From an uncultured Collinsella sp. (GTDB lineage: Bacteria; Actinomycetota; Coriobacteriia; Coriobacteriales; Coriobacteriaceae), in contig CABUXM010000020.1 of the NCBI GenBank assembly GCA_902495545.1, positions 1 through 27,569 on the forward strand: 27,569 nucleotides of DNA, written 5' to 3'. Below the pieces are notes generated by a model. That model was not told the origin of the DNA. It made no database searches and saw only the letters and a list, made by a program, of their open reading frames with translations. Shown one piece after another: positions 9,129 to 16,888 of this stretch. The translations under genes were made by a program, and so were the position numbers. Within the stretch, counting starts at the first letter, position 1, and each line of letters starts with the position of its first letter.

Positions 9129-9500
9129 GTCTCGCTCCGTTCTTTCCGTGCTCGCCTGGACCGGGCAGACGGCACACTGACGGGGCGCGATAGAATGCGG
9201 TTGATCGGGTCCGCGGTATCGCTCCATGCTCCTATTAGGTCATGCGGCGGTCTCGGCTCGCCGCGGCCCGCGCGGGACATGTCAGGAAACGAGGGCAGCC
9301 CCGTGGGCGCCAGCGGAATGTGGGGTCACCGCGCGGTCCGCATCTGATGGTGTCGACGTCAATGGTATACGGGTGCATCATCGACGTCTTCAATACAGAA
9401 GATATCAGTGCGGAATGTTCCGGAGAGAAACCCCGTCACGCCCCCGGATTCCCTGCGTTTACGGCCTTGAGGTCGGCTCGCGGAGAAGGATGTGGTTGAT
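9129..9500 (-). ncRNA. Candidate bridge (guide) RNA region of the IS110 element
   Basis: IS110-type elements encode a structured guide RNA in the noncoding segment 5' of the transposase. Here about 370-490 noncoding bases lie on that side. They contain several self-complementary blocks (CCCGCGCGGG, GACATGTC, ACCGCGCGGT, TCTTC/GAAGA) and a direct repeat TCGACGTC at 9353-9360 and 9381-9388. I cannot fold the sequence or identify target and donor loops, so this is inference from family and position. Confidence 0.3.
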
Positions 9501-9621
9501 GGGAATACGTGTCCCTTTCGCTGTTTCGCGGCTTTGCCGCGAAAGGCGCGTTACTTTGGGATGGGTGGGGAACGCGGTTGTTGCGGCAACTGGTCCTCGC
9601 CAGAAATTACCCTTGGTGTAC
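9129..9621. other. Noncoding stretch between transposase and ribU promoter
   Basis: No gene is supported in these roughly 490 bases; open frames here are short and have no recognisable content. The left part probably belongs to the IS110 element. At 9524-9544 a perfect hairpin, TTTCGCGGC and GCCGCGAAA around TTT, may be the remains of a terminator from the region before insertion. Confidence 0.55.
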
Positions 9622-9649
9622 TTGCGCCTCTCTTCCCTCGTGCTACACT
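9622..9649 (+). promoter_or_regulatory. Promoter of the riboflavin uptake operon
   Basis: TTGCGC (9622-9627) and TACACT (9644-9649) are separated by 16 bases, and the -10 is extended by TGC (9641-9643). The predicted start near 9656-9658 falls just ahead of the FMN riboswitch, which supports the assignment. Confidence 0.65.
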
Positions 9650-9659
9650 TGCAATTGCT

Positions 9660-9842
9660 GTTTCAGGGCGGGGTGGAATTCCCCACTGGCGGTAAATCGG
9701 GCGGTGTCAAAGGGACGCCGTGGCGCAGGCGAGGTGTCTGCGACCGAGCCGATGAGTCCGCGACCCGTGCGTGTGTTGGTTCGCATGCCGGCTGAACTGG
9801 TGAGATCCCAGTACCAACGGTTAGAGTCCGGATGAAAGAGGC
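9660..9842 (+). promoter_or_regulatory. FMN riboswitch (RFN element)
   Basis: The conserved blocks of the FMN aptamer are present in order: a 5' block with GGGCGGGGTGGAATTCCCC and ACTGGCGGTAAA, a middle block with GAGTCCGCGACCCG, and a 3' block with GGTGAGATCCCAGTACC and TTAGAGTCCGGATGAAAGAG. It ends about 10 bases before the ribU start codon and runs into the GAGGCAGGTG ribosome binding region. I see no separate terminator hairpin, so high FMN probably blocks translation initiation. Confidence 0.93.
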
Positions 9843-9852
9843 AGGTGATCTT

Positions 9853-10443
9853 ATGTCTGAACAGTCGCAGCATATCCATTTTGAGAACACGAATAGGTGG
9901 AGCACCAAACAGCTCGTTACCATGGCGTTGATGTGCGCCTTGGGCGCCCTGTTTATGTACGTGCAGCTGCCTATCCTTCCTTCGGCGCCGTTTTTGACGT
10001 ATGACCCGTCGCTGGTACCGGCGATGGTGTGCGGGTTTGCGTATGGTCCTGGCGCCGGCACTGCTGTTGCCGCTATGGCTATCGTTATCCATGCGCTCAC
10101 CACGGGTGACTGGGTCGGCGCGCTTATGAACCTGGTTGCCACGCTGGGCTACATTCTGCCTGCGGCTATCGTCTATCAGAAGATGCATACCTATAAGGGT
10201 GCCGTGATTGGCCTGGTGCTCGGCGTCATTGCCGCTACAGCGCTGTCTATGGTCGCAAACCTTACCATTGGCGTATGGTTCTGGTATGGCTCGGTCGATG
10301 TGATCGCCCCGCTCATGATTCCTGCCGTGCTGCCGTTCAACCTTATCAAGACCGTGCTTAACTCGGTGTTGACACTGGCGGTGTATAAAGCGGTCTCCAA
10401 CCTCATCACGCCTAAAAAGGACCAGGTCAAAGGCCGCGCATGA
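9853..10443 (+). CDS. ribU: Riboflavin ECF transporter substrate-binding subunit RibU
   Basis: This 196-residue membrane protein is the S component that binds riboflavin in an energy-coupling-factor importer. I chose the ATG at 9853 with AGGTG upstream; the ATG at 9832 lies inside the conserved 3' block of the riboswitch. Several hydrophobic helices are visible, starting with LVTMALMCALGALFMYVQLP, then PAMVCGFAYGPGAGTAVAAM and later AVIGLVLGVIAATALSMVAN. The segment around FLTYDPSLVPAM resembles the ECF riboflavin S-component family. Control by an FMN riboswitch supports riboflavin as ligand. Its stop overlaps the ATPase start by four bases (ATGA), so it is translationally coupled to the energising module. 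Confidence 0.93.
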   Translation: MSEQSQHIHFENTNRWSTKQLVTMALMCALGALFMYVQLPILPSAPFLTYDPSLVPAMVCGFAYGPGAGTAVAAMAIVIHALTTGDWVGALMNLVATLGYILPAAIVYQKMHTYKGAVIGLVLGVIAATALSMVANLTIGVWFWYGSVDVIAPLMIPAVLPFNLIKTVLNSVLTLAVYKAVSNLITPKKDQVKGRA

Positions 10444-12344
10444 TTGAGTGTCGGGGCGTTTCCTTTAGCTATGACGGTGCCGTACCGGCGCTCGACGGCG
10501 TCGATCTGAATATCGAGGACGGCGAGTTTTTCTGCATCCTCGGTGGCAATGGGTCGGGCAAGTCGACGTTTGCCAAGCATCTGAATGCGCTGTTGCAGCC
10601 CGATGCGGGCACGGTACGCATCAACGGCATGGATGCGTCCGACCCCGAGCTGGTCTACGACATTCGTTCGACCGCGGGCATGGTATTCCAGAATCCCGAC
10701 GACCAGCTGGTGGCAACGCTTGTCGAAGATGACGTTGCGTTTGGTCCCGAAAACCTTGGCGTGCCATCGGCGCAAATTGCGCAGCGCGTACGCGAGGCGC
10801 TGAAGGGTGTGGGCCTGGTGGGCTTTGAGCGCCACGAGACCCATGCGCTTTCGGGCGGCCAAAAGCAGCGCGTGGCGCTTGCCGGCGTGCTCGCCATGGA
10901 ACCGCGCGTGCTCATATTGGACGAGGCTTCCTCGATGCTCGATCCGCGTGGACGCAAGGGCCTCATGAAGGCTTGCCGCGCGTTGCACGCTCGCGGCATG
11001 ACCATCGTGATGATTACGCACTTTATGGAGGAGGCTGCCGAGGCCGATCGTGTCGCCGTGTTTCAGACGGGACGAGTTGCCATGCTGGGCACGCCCGATG
11101 AGATTCTGACGCGGGCGAATGAACTCGTTCAGCTCAACCTTGACATGCCAGAGTCGTGCCGTTTGGGCATGGCACTTCGTGCGGAGGGCGTGCCCGTTTG
11201 CGCGCAGGTACGTGAGGCGGATATGGTCGCCGAGATTGCGCAGGCTTATGCCGAGCGAAGTGGGGCAGGCATCGCGGGGCAGTCTTCCGTATCCCAGTCG
11301 GAAATCGCTGACGGCACTGTTCCGGTAGACAACGAGGGCAACGCGTCGGAGCCCGTCATCGAGCTATCCCATGTTTCGTACAGTTATTCGCTCAGTCCGC
11401 GCGAGCGCCGCCGCTGGCATAAGCGCTCGGCCACTGCGGGCAAATCGAGCAAACAGGCTCTCTGGGGAAACGACCCAAGCAGCCCGTGGGCGCTGCGCGA
11501 TGTATCGCTGACGGTGCGTCGCGGCGAGTTCCTGGGCTTGGCAGGTCATACCGGTTCGGGTAAGTCGACGCTGGTCCAGCATCTCAACGGTTTGATTCGC
11601 CCCCAGGAGGGATCCGTTCGCGCGCTGGGGCTCGATCTGTCAAACAAGAAAGACGCCGCCGCGGTTAAGGCCAAGGTCGGCGTGGTGTTTCAATATCCTG
11701 AGCGTCAGCTGTTTGCCGAAACCGTGGCGCAGGACGTGGCGTTTGGTCCGCATAACCTTGGCTTGCCGCAAGATGAAGTCGACCGTCGTGTCGAGTCATC
11801 GCTCTCACGCGTGGGCCTCGACCTTTCCACGGTCGGCGACAAGAGTCCCTTTGAGCTTTCGGGCGGTCAGCAACGGCGTGTGGCATTCGCCGGCGTGCTC
11901 GCCATGGAGCCCGAAGTCCTGGTGCTCGATGAGCCCATGGCGGGGCTCGATCCGGCTGCGCGCAGGGATTTCCTTGAGCTTATCGATCGACTTCACCGCG
12001 ATGGCCTGACCGTTGTCATGGTTTCGCATAGTATGGATGACCTGGCCAATTGCTGCGACCGTATTGTCGTGATGAACGAGGGCGCGGTGTTTGCCGAGGG
12101 CACGCCCGCTCAGGTTTTTGCGCATGCCGATGAGCTTAAATCAATCGGCTTGGGCGTTCCCGCCGCCCAGCGTATGGCGCTGGCGCTTACGGAGGCGGGC
12201 GTGCCGCTGCGCTTTGACGGCCTCTATACGGTTGAGTCGCTGACAGACGAGTTGGTGGACCTGCTAATCGGTTGCTCGGGCGGTCCTTCTAACGTCGCGG
12301 ACATTGCTAAATTCAAGACGGTCGCGCGAGAGAAGGGCTGCTAA
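10440..12344 (+). CDS. Fused ECF transporter ATPase (two ABC domains, EcfA-EcfA')
   Basis: This 634-residue cytosolic protein contains both ATPases of an ECF importer in one chain; many bacteria encode them as separate genes. Domain 1 (about 1-245) has Walker A GGNGSGKST (35-43), Q-loop FQNPDDQL, signature LSGGQKQR and Walker B VLILDEASSMLDP. A charged, low-complexity linker (about 250-345) follows. Domain 2 has Walker A GHTGSGKST (369-377), FQYPERQL, LSGGQQRR and VLVLDEPMAGLDP. Both sites look catalytically complete. The gene overlaps ribU by four bases and ecfT by one, so the transporter is made as a unit. Sharing with other S components elsewhere in the genome cannot be excluded. Confidence 0.94.
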   Translation: MIECRGVSFSYDGAVPALDGVDLNIEDGEFFCILGGNGSGKSTFAKHLNALLQPDAGTVRINGMDASDPELVYDIRSTAGMVFQNPDDQLVATLVEDDVAFGPENLGVPSAQIAQRVREALKGVGLVGFERHETHALSGGQKQRVALAGVLAMEPRVLILDEASSMLDPRGRKGLMKACRALHARGMTIVMITHFMEEAAEADRVAVFQTGRVAMLGTPDEILTRANELVQLNLDMPESCRLGMALRAEGVPVCAQVREADMVAEIAQAYAERSGAGIAGQSSVSQSEIADGTVPVDNEGNASEPVIELSHVSYSYSLSPRERRRWHKRSATAGKSSKQALWGNDPSSPWALRDVSLTVRRGEFLGLAGHTGSGKSTLVQHLNGLIRPQEGSVRALGLDLSNKKDAAAVKAKVGVVFQYPERQLFAETVAQDVAFGPHNLGLPQDEVDRRVESSLSRVGLDLSTVGDKSPFELSGGQQRRVAFAGVLAMEPEVLVLDEPMAGLDPAARRDFLELIDRLHRDGLTVVMVSHSMDDLANCCDRIVVMNEGAVFAEGTPAQVFAHADELKSIGLGVPAAQRMALALTEAGVPLRFDGLYTVESLTDELVDLLIGCSGGPSNVADIAKFKTVAREKGC

Positions 12345-13144
12345 TGGAGGCGTTTTCGTTTGGCAGCTACTATCCCGGCGATAGTGCGATCCACCGCCTG
12401 GACCCGCGAACTAAGTTGCTCTTGGGCTTTGTGTTTCTGATCACGACGCTGACCGTCGGCGGCTTCCGCGGACTGGCCCCTGTCGCAATGTTTGTCGTGC
12501 TGATCTATGCCGTGTCTCGGGTGCCGGTTCGTCGCGTTCTGTCGTCGATGGCGCCGCTGCTGGCAATCGTCGTCGTGGTCGCGGTGCTCAACTTGTTTAC
12601 CGACCAGAGCGGGCGCATTCTGTGGCAGCTCGGCTTTTTGCAGATAAGCGAGGGCTCGCTGCATTCCGCCGCCTTTATGGCGTGCCGCCTGACCTTGATG
12701 ATGGCCGGTATGAGCGCTATCACGCTCACCACGCCGACGCTCGACCTCACCGCGGGCTTTGAGCGCCTGCTCGCACCGTTTGCGCGTGTGGGACTTCCTG
12801 CGCACGAGCTCGGCATGATCATGGGTATCGCGTTGCGCTTTATGCCGCAGTTTGCCACCGAGATGAAGCAGACGGCGGACGCGCAGGCGAGCCGCGGTGC
12901 GCGCGTGACGGGGGGCCCGCTCGGCGGCGTGCGTATGCTCGGCAGTGTGGCGATTCCGCTGTTCACGGGCGTGTTCCGCCATGCCGAGACGCTGTCTGCC
13001 GCCATGGATGCACGCTGCTATCACGGCGAGCAGGGCCGCACGCGCCTGCATGCGCTTGCATTTGGCCGCAGCGATGCGCTGGCGGCGGTGGTGACGGCGC
13101 TGCTGCTCGCGTGTGTCATCGTCATCAACCTTCAACTTGTTTAG
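12344..13144 (+). CDS. ecfT: ECF transporter transmembrane subunit EcfT
   Basis: This 266-residue integral membrane protein couples ATP hydrolysis to the S component. Hydrophobic helices occur near residues 30-60 and 65-85 and at the C-terminus (ALAAVVTALLLACVIVINLQ). The coupling-helix region GMIMGIALRFMPQFATEM and QTADAQASRGARV contains the Ala-Arg-Gly type motif expected of EcfT, with a second related motif near AAMDARCYHGEQGRT. The ATG overlaps the ATPase stop by one base (TAATG). Gene order S-A-A'-T and the upstream riboswitch make a dedicated riboflavin importer likely. Confidence 0.92.
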   Translation: MEAFSFGSYYPGDSAIHRLDPRTKLLLGFVFLITTLTVGGFRGLAPVAMFVVLIYAVSRVPVRRVLSSMAPLLAIVVVVAVLNLFTDQSGRILWQLGFLQISEGSLHSAAFMACRLTLMMAGMSAITLTTPTLDLTAGFERLLAPFARVGLPAHELGMIMGIALRFMPQFATEMKQTADAQASRGARVTGGPLGGVRMLGSVAIPLFTGVFRHAETLSAAMDARCYHGEQGRTRLHALAFGRSDALAAVVTALLLACVIVINLQLV

Positions 13145-13174
13145 GCGCGATTCGAGCGCAAGAAAGGGGTCCCT

Positions 13175-13621
13175 ATGACCGACAACGACCGCACGGCTCA
13201 GCTTGAGCGCGCCTGTTCATATCTCAGGCGCATTCCGGCGTGGTATCTGGCCACGACCGATGTGGCCGACGGGCATCAGCCTCGCGTGAGGCCGTTTTCA
13301 TTTGCCATGGTCGATGACGGTAAGCTGTGGTTTTGCACATCGCGCGACAAGGATGTGTGGGCGGAGCTGAGTGCGAATCCCAAGTTTGAACTCTCGGGCT
13401 GGAAGCCGGGGGAGTGCTGGATCGTGTTGACCGGCGAGGCCGCACTTGAGGACGACGCAGTTGCGAGCGACAAGGTGCGTCAAGCGGGTTTTAAGCACAT
13501 GGTGGGCATCGGCGAGGAACACGAGAGCGCCAACGACGGCCGCCTTGCGTTCTTCTCGGTCCGCAACATCGCCGCGCGGTTCTGCGATATCGACGGCAGC
13601 GAGGAGCGCCTGGAGCTCTAG
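13175..13621 (+). CDS. FMN-binding split-barrel protein (pyridoxamine 5'-phosphate oxidase-like), copy 1
   Basis: This is a 148-residue single-domain protein of the pyridoxamine phosphate oxidase-like fold. Visible family features are the N-terminal helix, AWYLATTD, PRVRPFSFAMVDDGKLWFCT (the flavin-contacting strands), KDVWAEL and the C-terminal FFSVRNIAARFCD. It starts 30 bases after ecfT with AAGGGG upstream, so it may be read from the riboflavin operon. The substrate is unknown; relatives include flavin reductases and nitroreductase-like proteins. It is clearly paralogous to the next gene. The link to flavin supply is inferred from position and fold. Confidence 0.85.
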   Translation: MTDNDRTAQLERACSYLRRIPAWYLATTDVADGHQPRVRPFSFAMVDDGKLWFCTSRDKDVWAELSANPKFELSGWKPGECWIVLTGEAALEDDAVASDKVRQAGFKHMVGIGEEHESANDGRLAFFSVRNIAARFCDIDGSEERLEL

Positions 13622-13665
13622 CTCACACAAACCAGGCTCCCAAACTAGCTAGTACAGGAGGAAAC

Positions 13666-14076
13666 GTGGACGGATTGAATACGGTTTTGGAGTATTTGAC
13701 GTCGGTGCCGGCGTGGTATCTGGCGACAAGCGTGGACGGGCAGCCACATGTGCGTCCGTTCTCGTTTGCACAGATTCAGGACGGCAAGCTGTGGTTTGTG
13801 ACGGCGCGCACCAAAGATGTGTGGCAAGAGCTTCTGCAAAACCAGCGCTTTGAGGCCACGAGTTGGTGGCCGGGCCATGGTTGGTTGATCCTGCGCGGGC
13901 GTGCGGGGCTGGAAGACCGGGCTTCGAGTGAAATGCGCGAGGCCGGTTGGAAGCATCTTGAGCGCCTGGGCGAGCACTATGAGGGGCCTAACGACCCCAC
14001 GCTCGTCTTCTTTAGCGTCGAGGATCCCGAGGCTTTTATCTGCAATCACGACGAATGGGTGCCGGTCGAGCTCTAG
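13666..14076 (+). CDS. FMN-binding split-barrel protein (pyridoxamine 5'-phosphate oxidase-like), copy 2
   Basis: This 136-residue paralogue of the preceding gene shares VPAWYLATS, VRPFSFAQIQDGKLWF, KDVWQEL, GWKHLERLGEHYEGPND and FFSVEDPEAF. The start is GTG at 13666, supported by AGGAGG four bases upstream. The two copies sit head to tail 44 bases apart and have diverged well beyond a recent duplication, so they probably have separate roles. It lacks a few residues in the first loop relative to copy 1 (VDG against DVADG). Substrate is unknown. Confidence 0.85.
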   Translation: MDGLNTVLEYLTSVPAWYLATSVDGQPHVRPFSFAQIQDGKLWFVTARTKDVWQELLQNQRFEATSWWPGHGWLILRGRAGLEDRASSEMREAGWKHLERLGEHYEGPNDPTLVFFSVEDPEAFICNHDEWVPVEL

Positions 14077-14111
14077 CCAGCTGGCTCATCCTAACAACTT
14101 AGTTTTCGCAT

Positions 14112-14169
14112 GGGCGGGCCCCGTGTTGCCCGGCACCGTAAGGAGTGCCGGTCAATACGGGGCCCGCTC
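14112..14169 (+). terminator. Long hairpin ending the riboflavin operon
   Basis: GGGCGGGCCCCGTGTTG (14112-14128) pairs with CAATACGGGGCCCGCTC (14153-14169) with only two G-T wobbles, and CCGGCAC (14130-14136) pairs with GTGCCGG (14145-14151) inside it. The following bases (CATTTGTC) are only weakly T-rich. It most likely separates the flavin genes from argC. A leader or attenuator role for argC is possible but I see no antiterminator. Confidence 0.6.
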
Positions 14170-14333
14170 CATTTGTCAATTCCTTCAAGCGAATGTGTCG
14201 GGAATGTTTCAATGCATGAATATGTAAACCATTTACGTGTTAATGCATCTTTTGGTGCTAAAGTTTCAACCCACTTCATAACGACAGCTGCGAAATGCGC
14301 ATCGGTGCATAAATCGCAGACAAGGAGTCTGAT
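14170..14333 (+). promoter_or_regulatory. argC upstream region
   Basis: This 164-base stretch is clearly more AT-rich than the genes around it. AATGCAT occurs twice (near 14211 and 14242) and an extended -10-like word TGCTAAAGT lies at 14256-14264, without a well-spaced -35 box. ArgR-type control would be expected for this operon, but no sequence here is a convincing ARG box. Confidence 0.35.
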
Positions 14334-15404
14334 ATGTCTTTGAAGGTTGGAATCGTCGGCGCGGCTGGATATGCCGGAGCCGAGCTCATTCGCCTCGTGC
14401 TCGGTCATCCCGAGTTTGAACTTGTCGCCATTACGTCCAACGCCGATGCCGGCCAGCCGTTGTCTGCGGTGTACCCGAGCTTCACCGGCGTAAGCGATCT
14501 TGTCTTCACGACGCATGATGCCCCCGAGCTCAAGAACTGTGACGCGGTATTTTTGGCCGTGCCGCACACGGCTGCCATGGCTCAGGTGCCCGCCCTGCTT
14601 GCCGCGGGAGTCTCCTGCATTGACCTCTCGGCCGACTATCGCCTGAGCGATCCGGCCACCTTTGAGGCCTGGTATGCCGCCGAGCACACGAGCCCCGAGT
14701 TGCTCAAGACTCGCGCCTTCGGTCTGCCCGAGCTGTTCTCCCAGGATTTGGAGACCGCTGCATCCGATCATGCCGACGGCAAACCCGTGCTGGTCGCCTG
14801 CGCCGGCTGCTATCCCACCGCAACGAGCCTTGCTGCCGCTCCTGCCGTGCGTGCCGGCTGGGTTGCCCAGAGTGGCCCTGTGATTGTCGATGCCATCAGC
14901 GGTGTGACGGGTGCCGGCAAGTCCTGCAACGCTCGTACGCATTTTTGCAGCGCCGACGAGAACTTGGAGGCCTACGGCGTGGGTAAGCATCGCCACACGC
15001 CCGAGATTGAGCAAATCCTTGGCCTGACCGATCGCGTCGTCTTTACCCCGCACCTGGCACCGCTCAAGCGTGGTCTGCTCTCCACGGTGACGATGCCGCT
15101 CGCGCCGCAGGCCATCGACTCCTTGGCTCTTGAGGACGTTGTCGACTATTACAAGCAGTTCTATGCCGGTCGCACCTTTGTGCGCGTGCTCGATACCGGC
15201 CAGCAGCCCAAGACGGCTTCGGTTGTCGGCACCAACGCCGCCCAGATTGGCCTCGCGCTCAACAAGCGCGCGGGCGTGCTGGTGGCGACGGGCGCTATCG
15301 ACAATCTGTGCAAGGGCGCTGCGGGCCAAGCGGTCCAGTGCGCCAATATCGTCTTTGGCTTTGACGAGCGACGAGGCTTGCCCACAGTGGCGTGCCCGGT
15401 GTAG
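14334..15404 (+). CDS. argC: N-acetyl-gamma-glutamyl-phosphate reductase
   Basis: This enzyme reduces N-acetylglutamyl phosphate to the semialdehyde with NADPH, the third step of arginine synthesis. The 356-residue length is normal. The N-terminus GIVGAAGYAGAELIRL is the nucleotide-binding loop. The catalytic cysteine is Cys159 in CAGCYPTATSLA. DAISGVTGAGKSC and HRHTPEIEQIL are further family signatures, with HLAPLKRGLLST in the C-terminal half. The start is supported by AAGGAG shortly upstream. It is first of four consecutive arg genes, and argJ follows after 134 bases. Confidence 0.97.
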   Translation: MSLKVGIVGAAGYAGAELIRLVLGHPEFELVAITSNADAGQPLSAVYPSFTGVSDLVFTTHDAPELKNCDAVFLAVPHTAAMAQVPALLAAGVSCIDLSADYRLSDPATFEAWYAAEHTSPELLKTRAFGLPELFSQDLETAASDHADGKPVLVACAGCYPTATSLAAAPAVRAGWVAQSGPVIVDAISGVTGAGKSCNARTHFCSADENLEAYGVGKHRHTPEIEQILGLTDRVVFTPHLAPLKRGLLSTVTMPLAPQAIDSLALEDVVDYYKQFYAGRTFVRVLDTGQQPKTASVVGTNAAQIGLALNKRAGVLVATGAIDNLCKGAAGQAVQCANIVFGFDERRGLPTVACPV

Positions 15405-15538
15405 CACATTCGATTGTTAACGATTTGGTAGTCGGGCATCGAGTGGGGCGCCACTCTTAAGCCGGTCTCATGATTACGACTGGCATGGCGCACCAACCGA
15501 TGTCCGTTTTTTGTTTGACATAAGGAGTCATAAAGACG

Positions 15539-16807
15539 ATGAATACCGAGCTGTTTGATATCAAGATTCGCGCCGTCGAGGGTGGCGTTACGGCTGCGGC
15601 TGGTTTTAAGGCTGCGGGCATCCACGCTGGGTTCCGCAAGAACCCCGAGCGTCTGGATTACGCGCTCGTCGTGCCCGATAAACCCTGTCCCGGTGCCGGC
15701 GTGTTTACCACCAATCGCTTTTGCGCGGCGCCCGTGCAGGTGAGCCGTGCCAACCTGGGCGGTGCCGACAAGGGCTACGGTATCATCGCCGGCGTTTCGA
15801 TCAACTCTGGCAATGCCAACGCCGCCACGGGTGAGACCGGCCTTGCATGCGCGCGCGAGACCTGCAACATCGCGTCGCAGGTCATCGGCTGTGAATCCCA
15901 GCAGATCCTAGTTGCATCCACAGGCGTGATTGGACAGATTCTGCCCATCGACACATTTGAGACTGCCATTCCTGCTGCCTACGAGGCGCTCTCCGCTCAC
16001 GGTGGCGCCGATGCCGCTCGCGCCATCATGACGACCGACACGCACTCCAAGGAGTACGCCGTGTCCTACGTCAGTGAGGCTGCGGGTCATGCGGGCAATG
16101 TCTATACGGTAGGCGGAATGTGCAAGGGCTCGGGCATGATCATGCCCAACATGGCCACCATGATCGCAGTTATCACCACCGATGCCCCCGTCGAGCCTGC
16201 GGCACTTCATGCCCTGCTGCTCTCGACCGTCAAACAGACCTTCAACAAGGTAACGGTCGATTCCGACACCTCGACCAACGACACCTGCATCATGCTTGCC
16301 TCCGGCGCCGCTGCCGCAGATGTCGAGCCTATCGTTGAGGGCTCCGATGCCTTTGACGAGTTGGCATTTGCTGTGCACGAGGTGTGCGAGAGCCTGGCGC
16401 GCAATATCGCCGCCGATGGTGAGGGCGCATCCAAGCTTGTTACGGTCAACGTTACCGGCGCCGTGAACGACGAGGAAGCCGATATCGCCGCCCGTGCCGT
16501 TGCCAACTCGCCGCTCGTTAAGACCTGCATCGCCGGCCACGACTGCAACTGGGGTCGCGTTGCTATGGCACTCGGCAAGTGCGGCGTGAAGTTTAATCAG
16601 GAAGACGTTTCCATCGACATGATGGGCATGCCTGTCTGTCGCGATGGTCTGACTGTTCCCTTTGACGAGGACGAGGCTCTACGACGTTTCGAGGCGCCAG
16701 AGATCGTGATCTCGGCCGACCTGGGCGCAGGCGACGCGGCAACGACCGTGTGGACCTGCGACCTCACGCATGAGTACATCTCCATCAACGGCGACTACCG
16801 TTCCTAG
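15539..16807 (+). CDS. argJ: Bifunctional ornithine acetyltransferase / N-acetylglutamate synthase
   Basis: ArgJ transfers the acetyl group from N-acetylornithine to glutamate, recycling acetate in the cyclic pathway; many members also make N-acetylglutamate from acetyl-CoA. At 422 residues it has the normal length. The protein is known to cleave itself before a threonine; the site here is MATM with Thr207, in the block KGSGMIMPNMATMIAVITTD. SINSGNANAATGETG and the C-terminal CNWGRVAMALGKCG are also diagnostic. No argA, argE or argF lies in the window. Whether this copy is mono- or bifunctional cannot be decided from sequence alone. Confidence 0.96.
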   Translation: MNTELFDIKIRAVEGGVTAAAGFKAAGIHAGFRKNPERLDYALVVPDKPCPGAGVFTTNRFCAAPVQVSRANLGGADKGYGIIAGVSINSGNANAATGETGLACARETCNIASQVIGCESQQILVASTGVIGQILPIDTFETAIPAAYEALSAHGGADAARAIMTTDTHSKEYAVSYVSEAAGHAGNVYTVGGMCKGSGMIMPNMATMIAVITTDAPVEPAALHALLLSTVKQTFNKVTVDSDTSTNDTCIMLASGAAAADVEPIVEGSDAFDELAFAVHEVCESLARNIAADGEGASKLVTVNVTGAVNDEEADIAARAVANSPLVKTCIAGHDCNWGRVAMALGKCGVKFNQEDVSIDMMGMPVCRDGLTVPFDEDEALRRFEAPEIVISADLGAGDAATTVWTCDLTHEYISINGDYRS

Positions 16808-16888
16808 ATTCCGGGCACGCTGCGCATCTTGCCGCGATTGCGGACAGCGGAGCACGGCGCGATAACGATATGAAAGACGAGGCAGATT

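Larger units (their letters stand above)
7839..9500 (-). mobile_element. IS110-family insertion element (ends not defined)
   Basis: The element contains the transposase and some of the noncoding bases on its 5' side. IS110 elements usually lack terminal inverted repeats, so the borders are uncertain. One lies between about 7745 and 7838, the other between 9129 and about 9600, because the ribU promoter starts at 9622. GCTCCTATT occurs at 7835-7843 and 9229-9237 and could be a shared core, but a 9-base match in such a search may be chance. Confidence 0.55.

Noticed and set aside
7858..9177. Minus-strand 439-codon frame overlapping the transposase
   Set aside because: Arg/Gly-rich translation in another frame of the transposase; the accepted frame contains all catalytic motifs.
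14170..14333. ARG box (ArgR operator) before argC
   Set aside because: TGAATAT and AATGCAT words occur but none matches a paired ARG-box consensus well enough to call.
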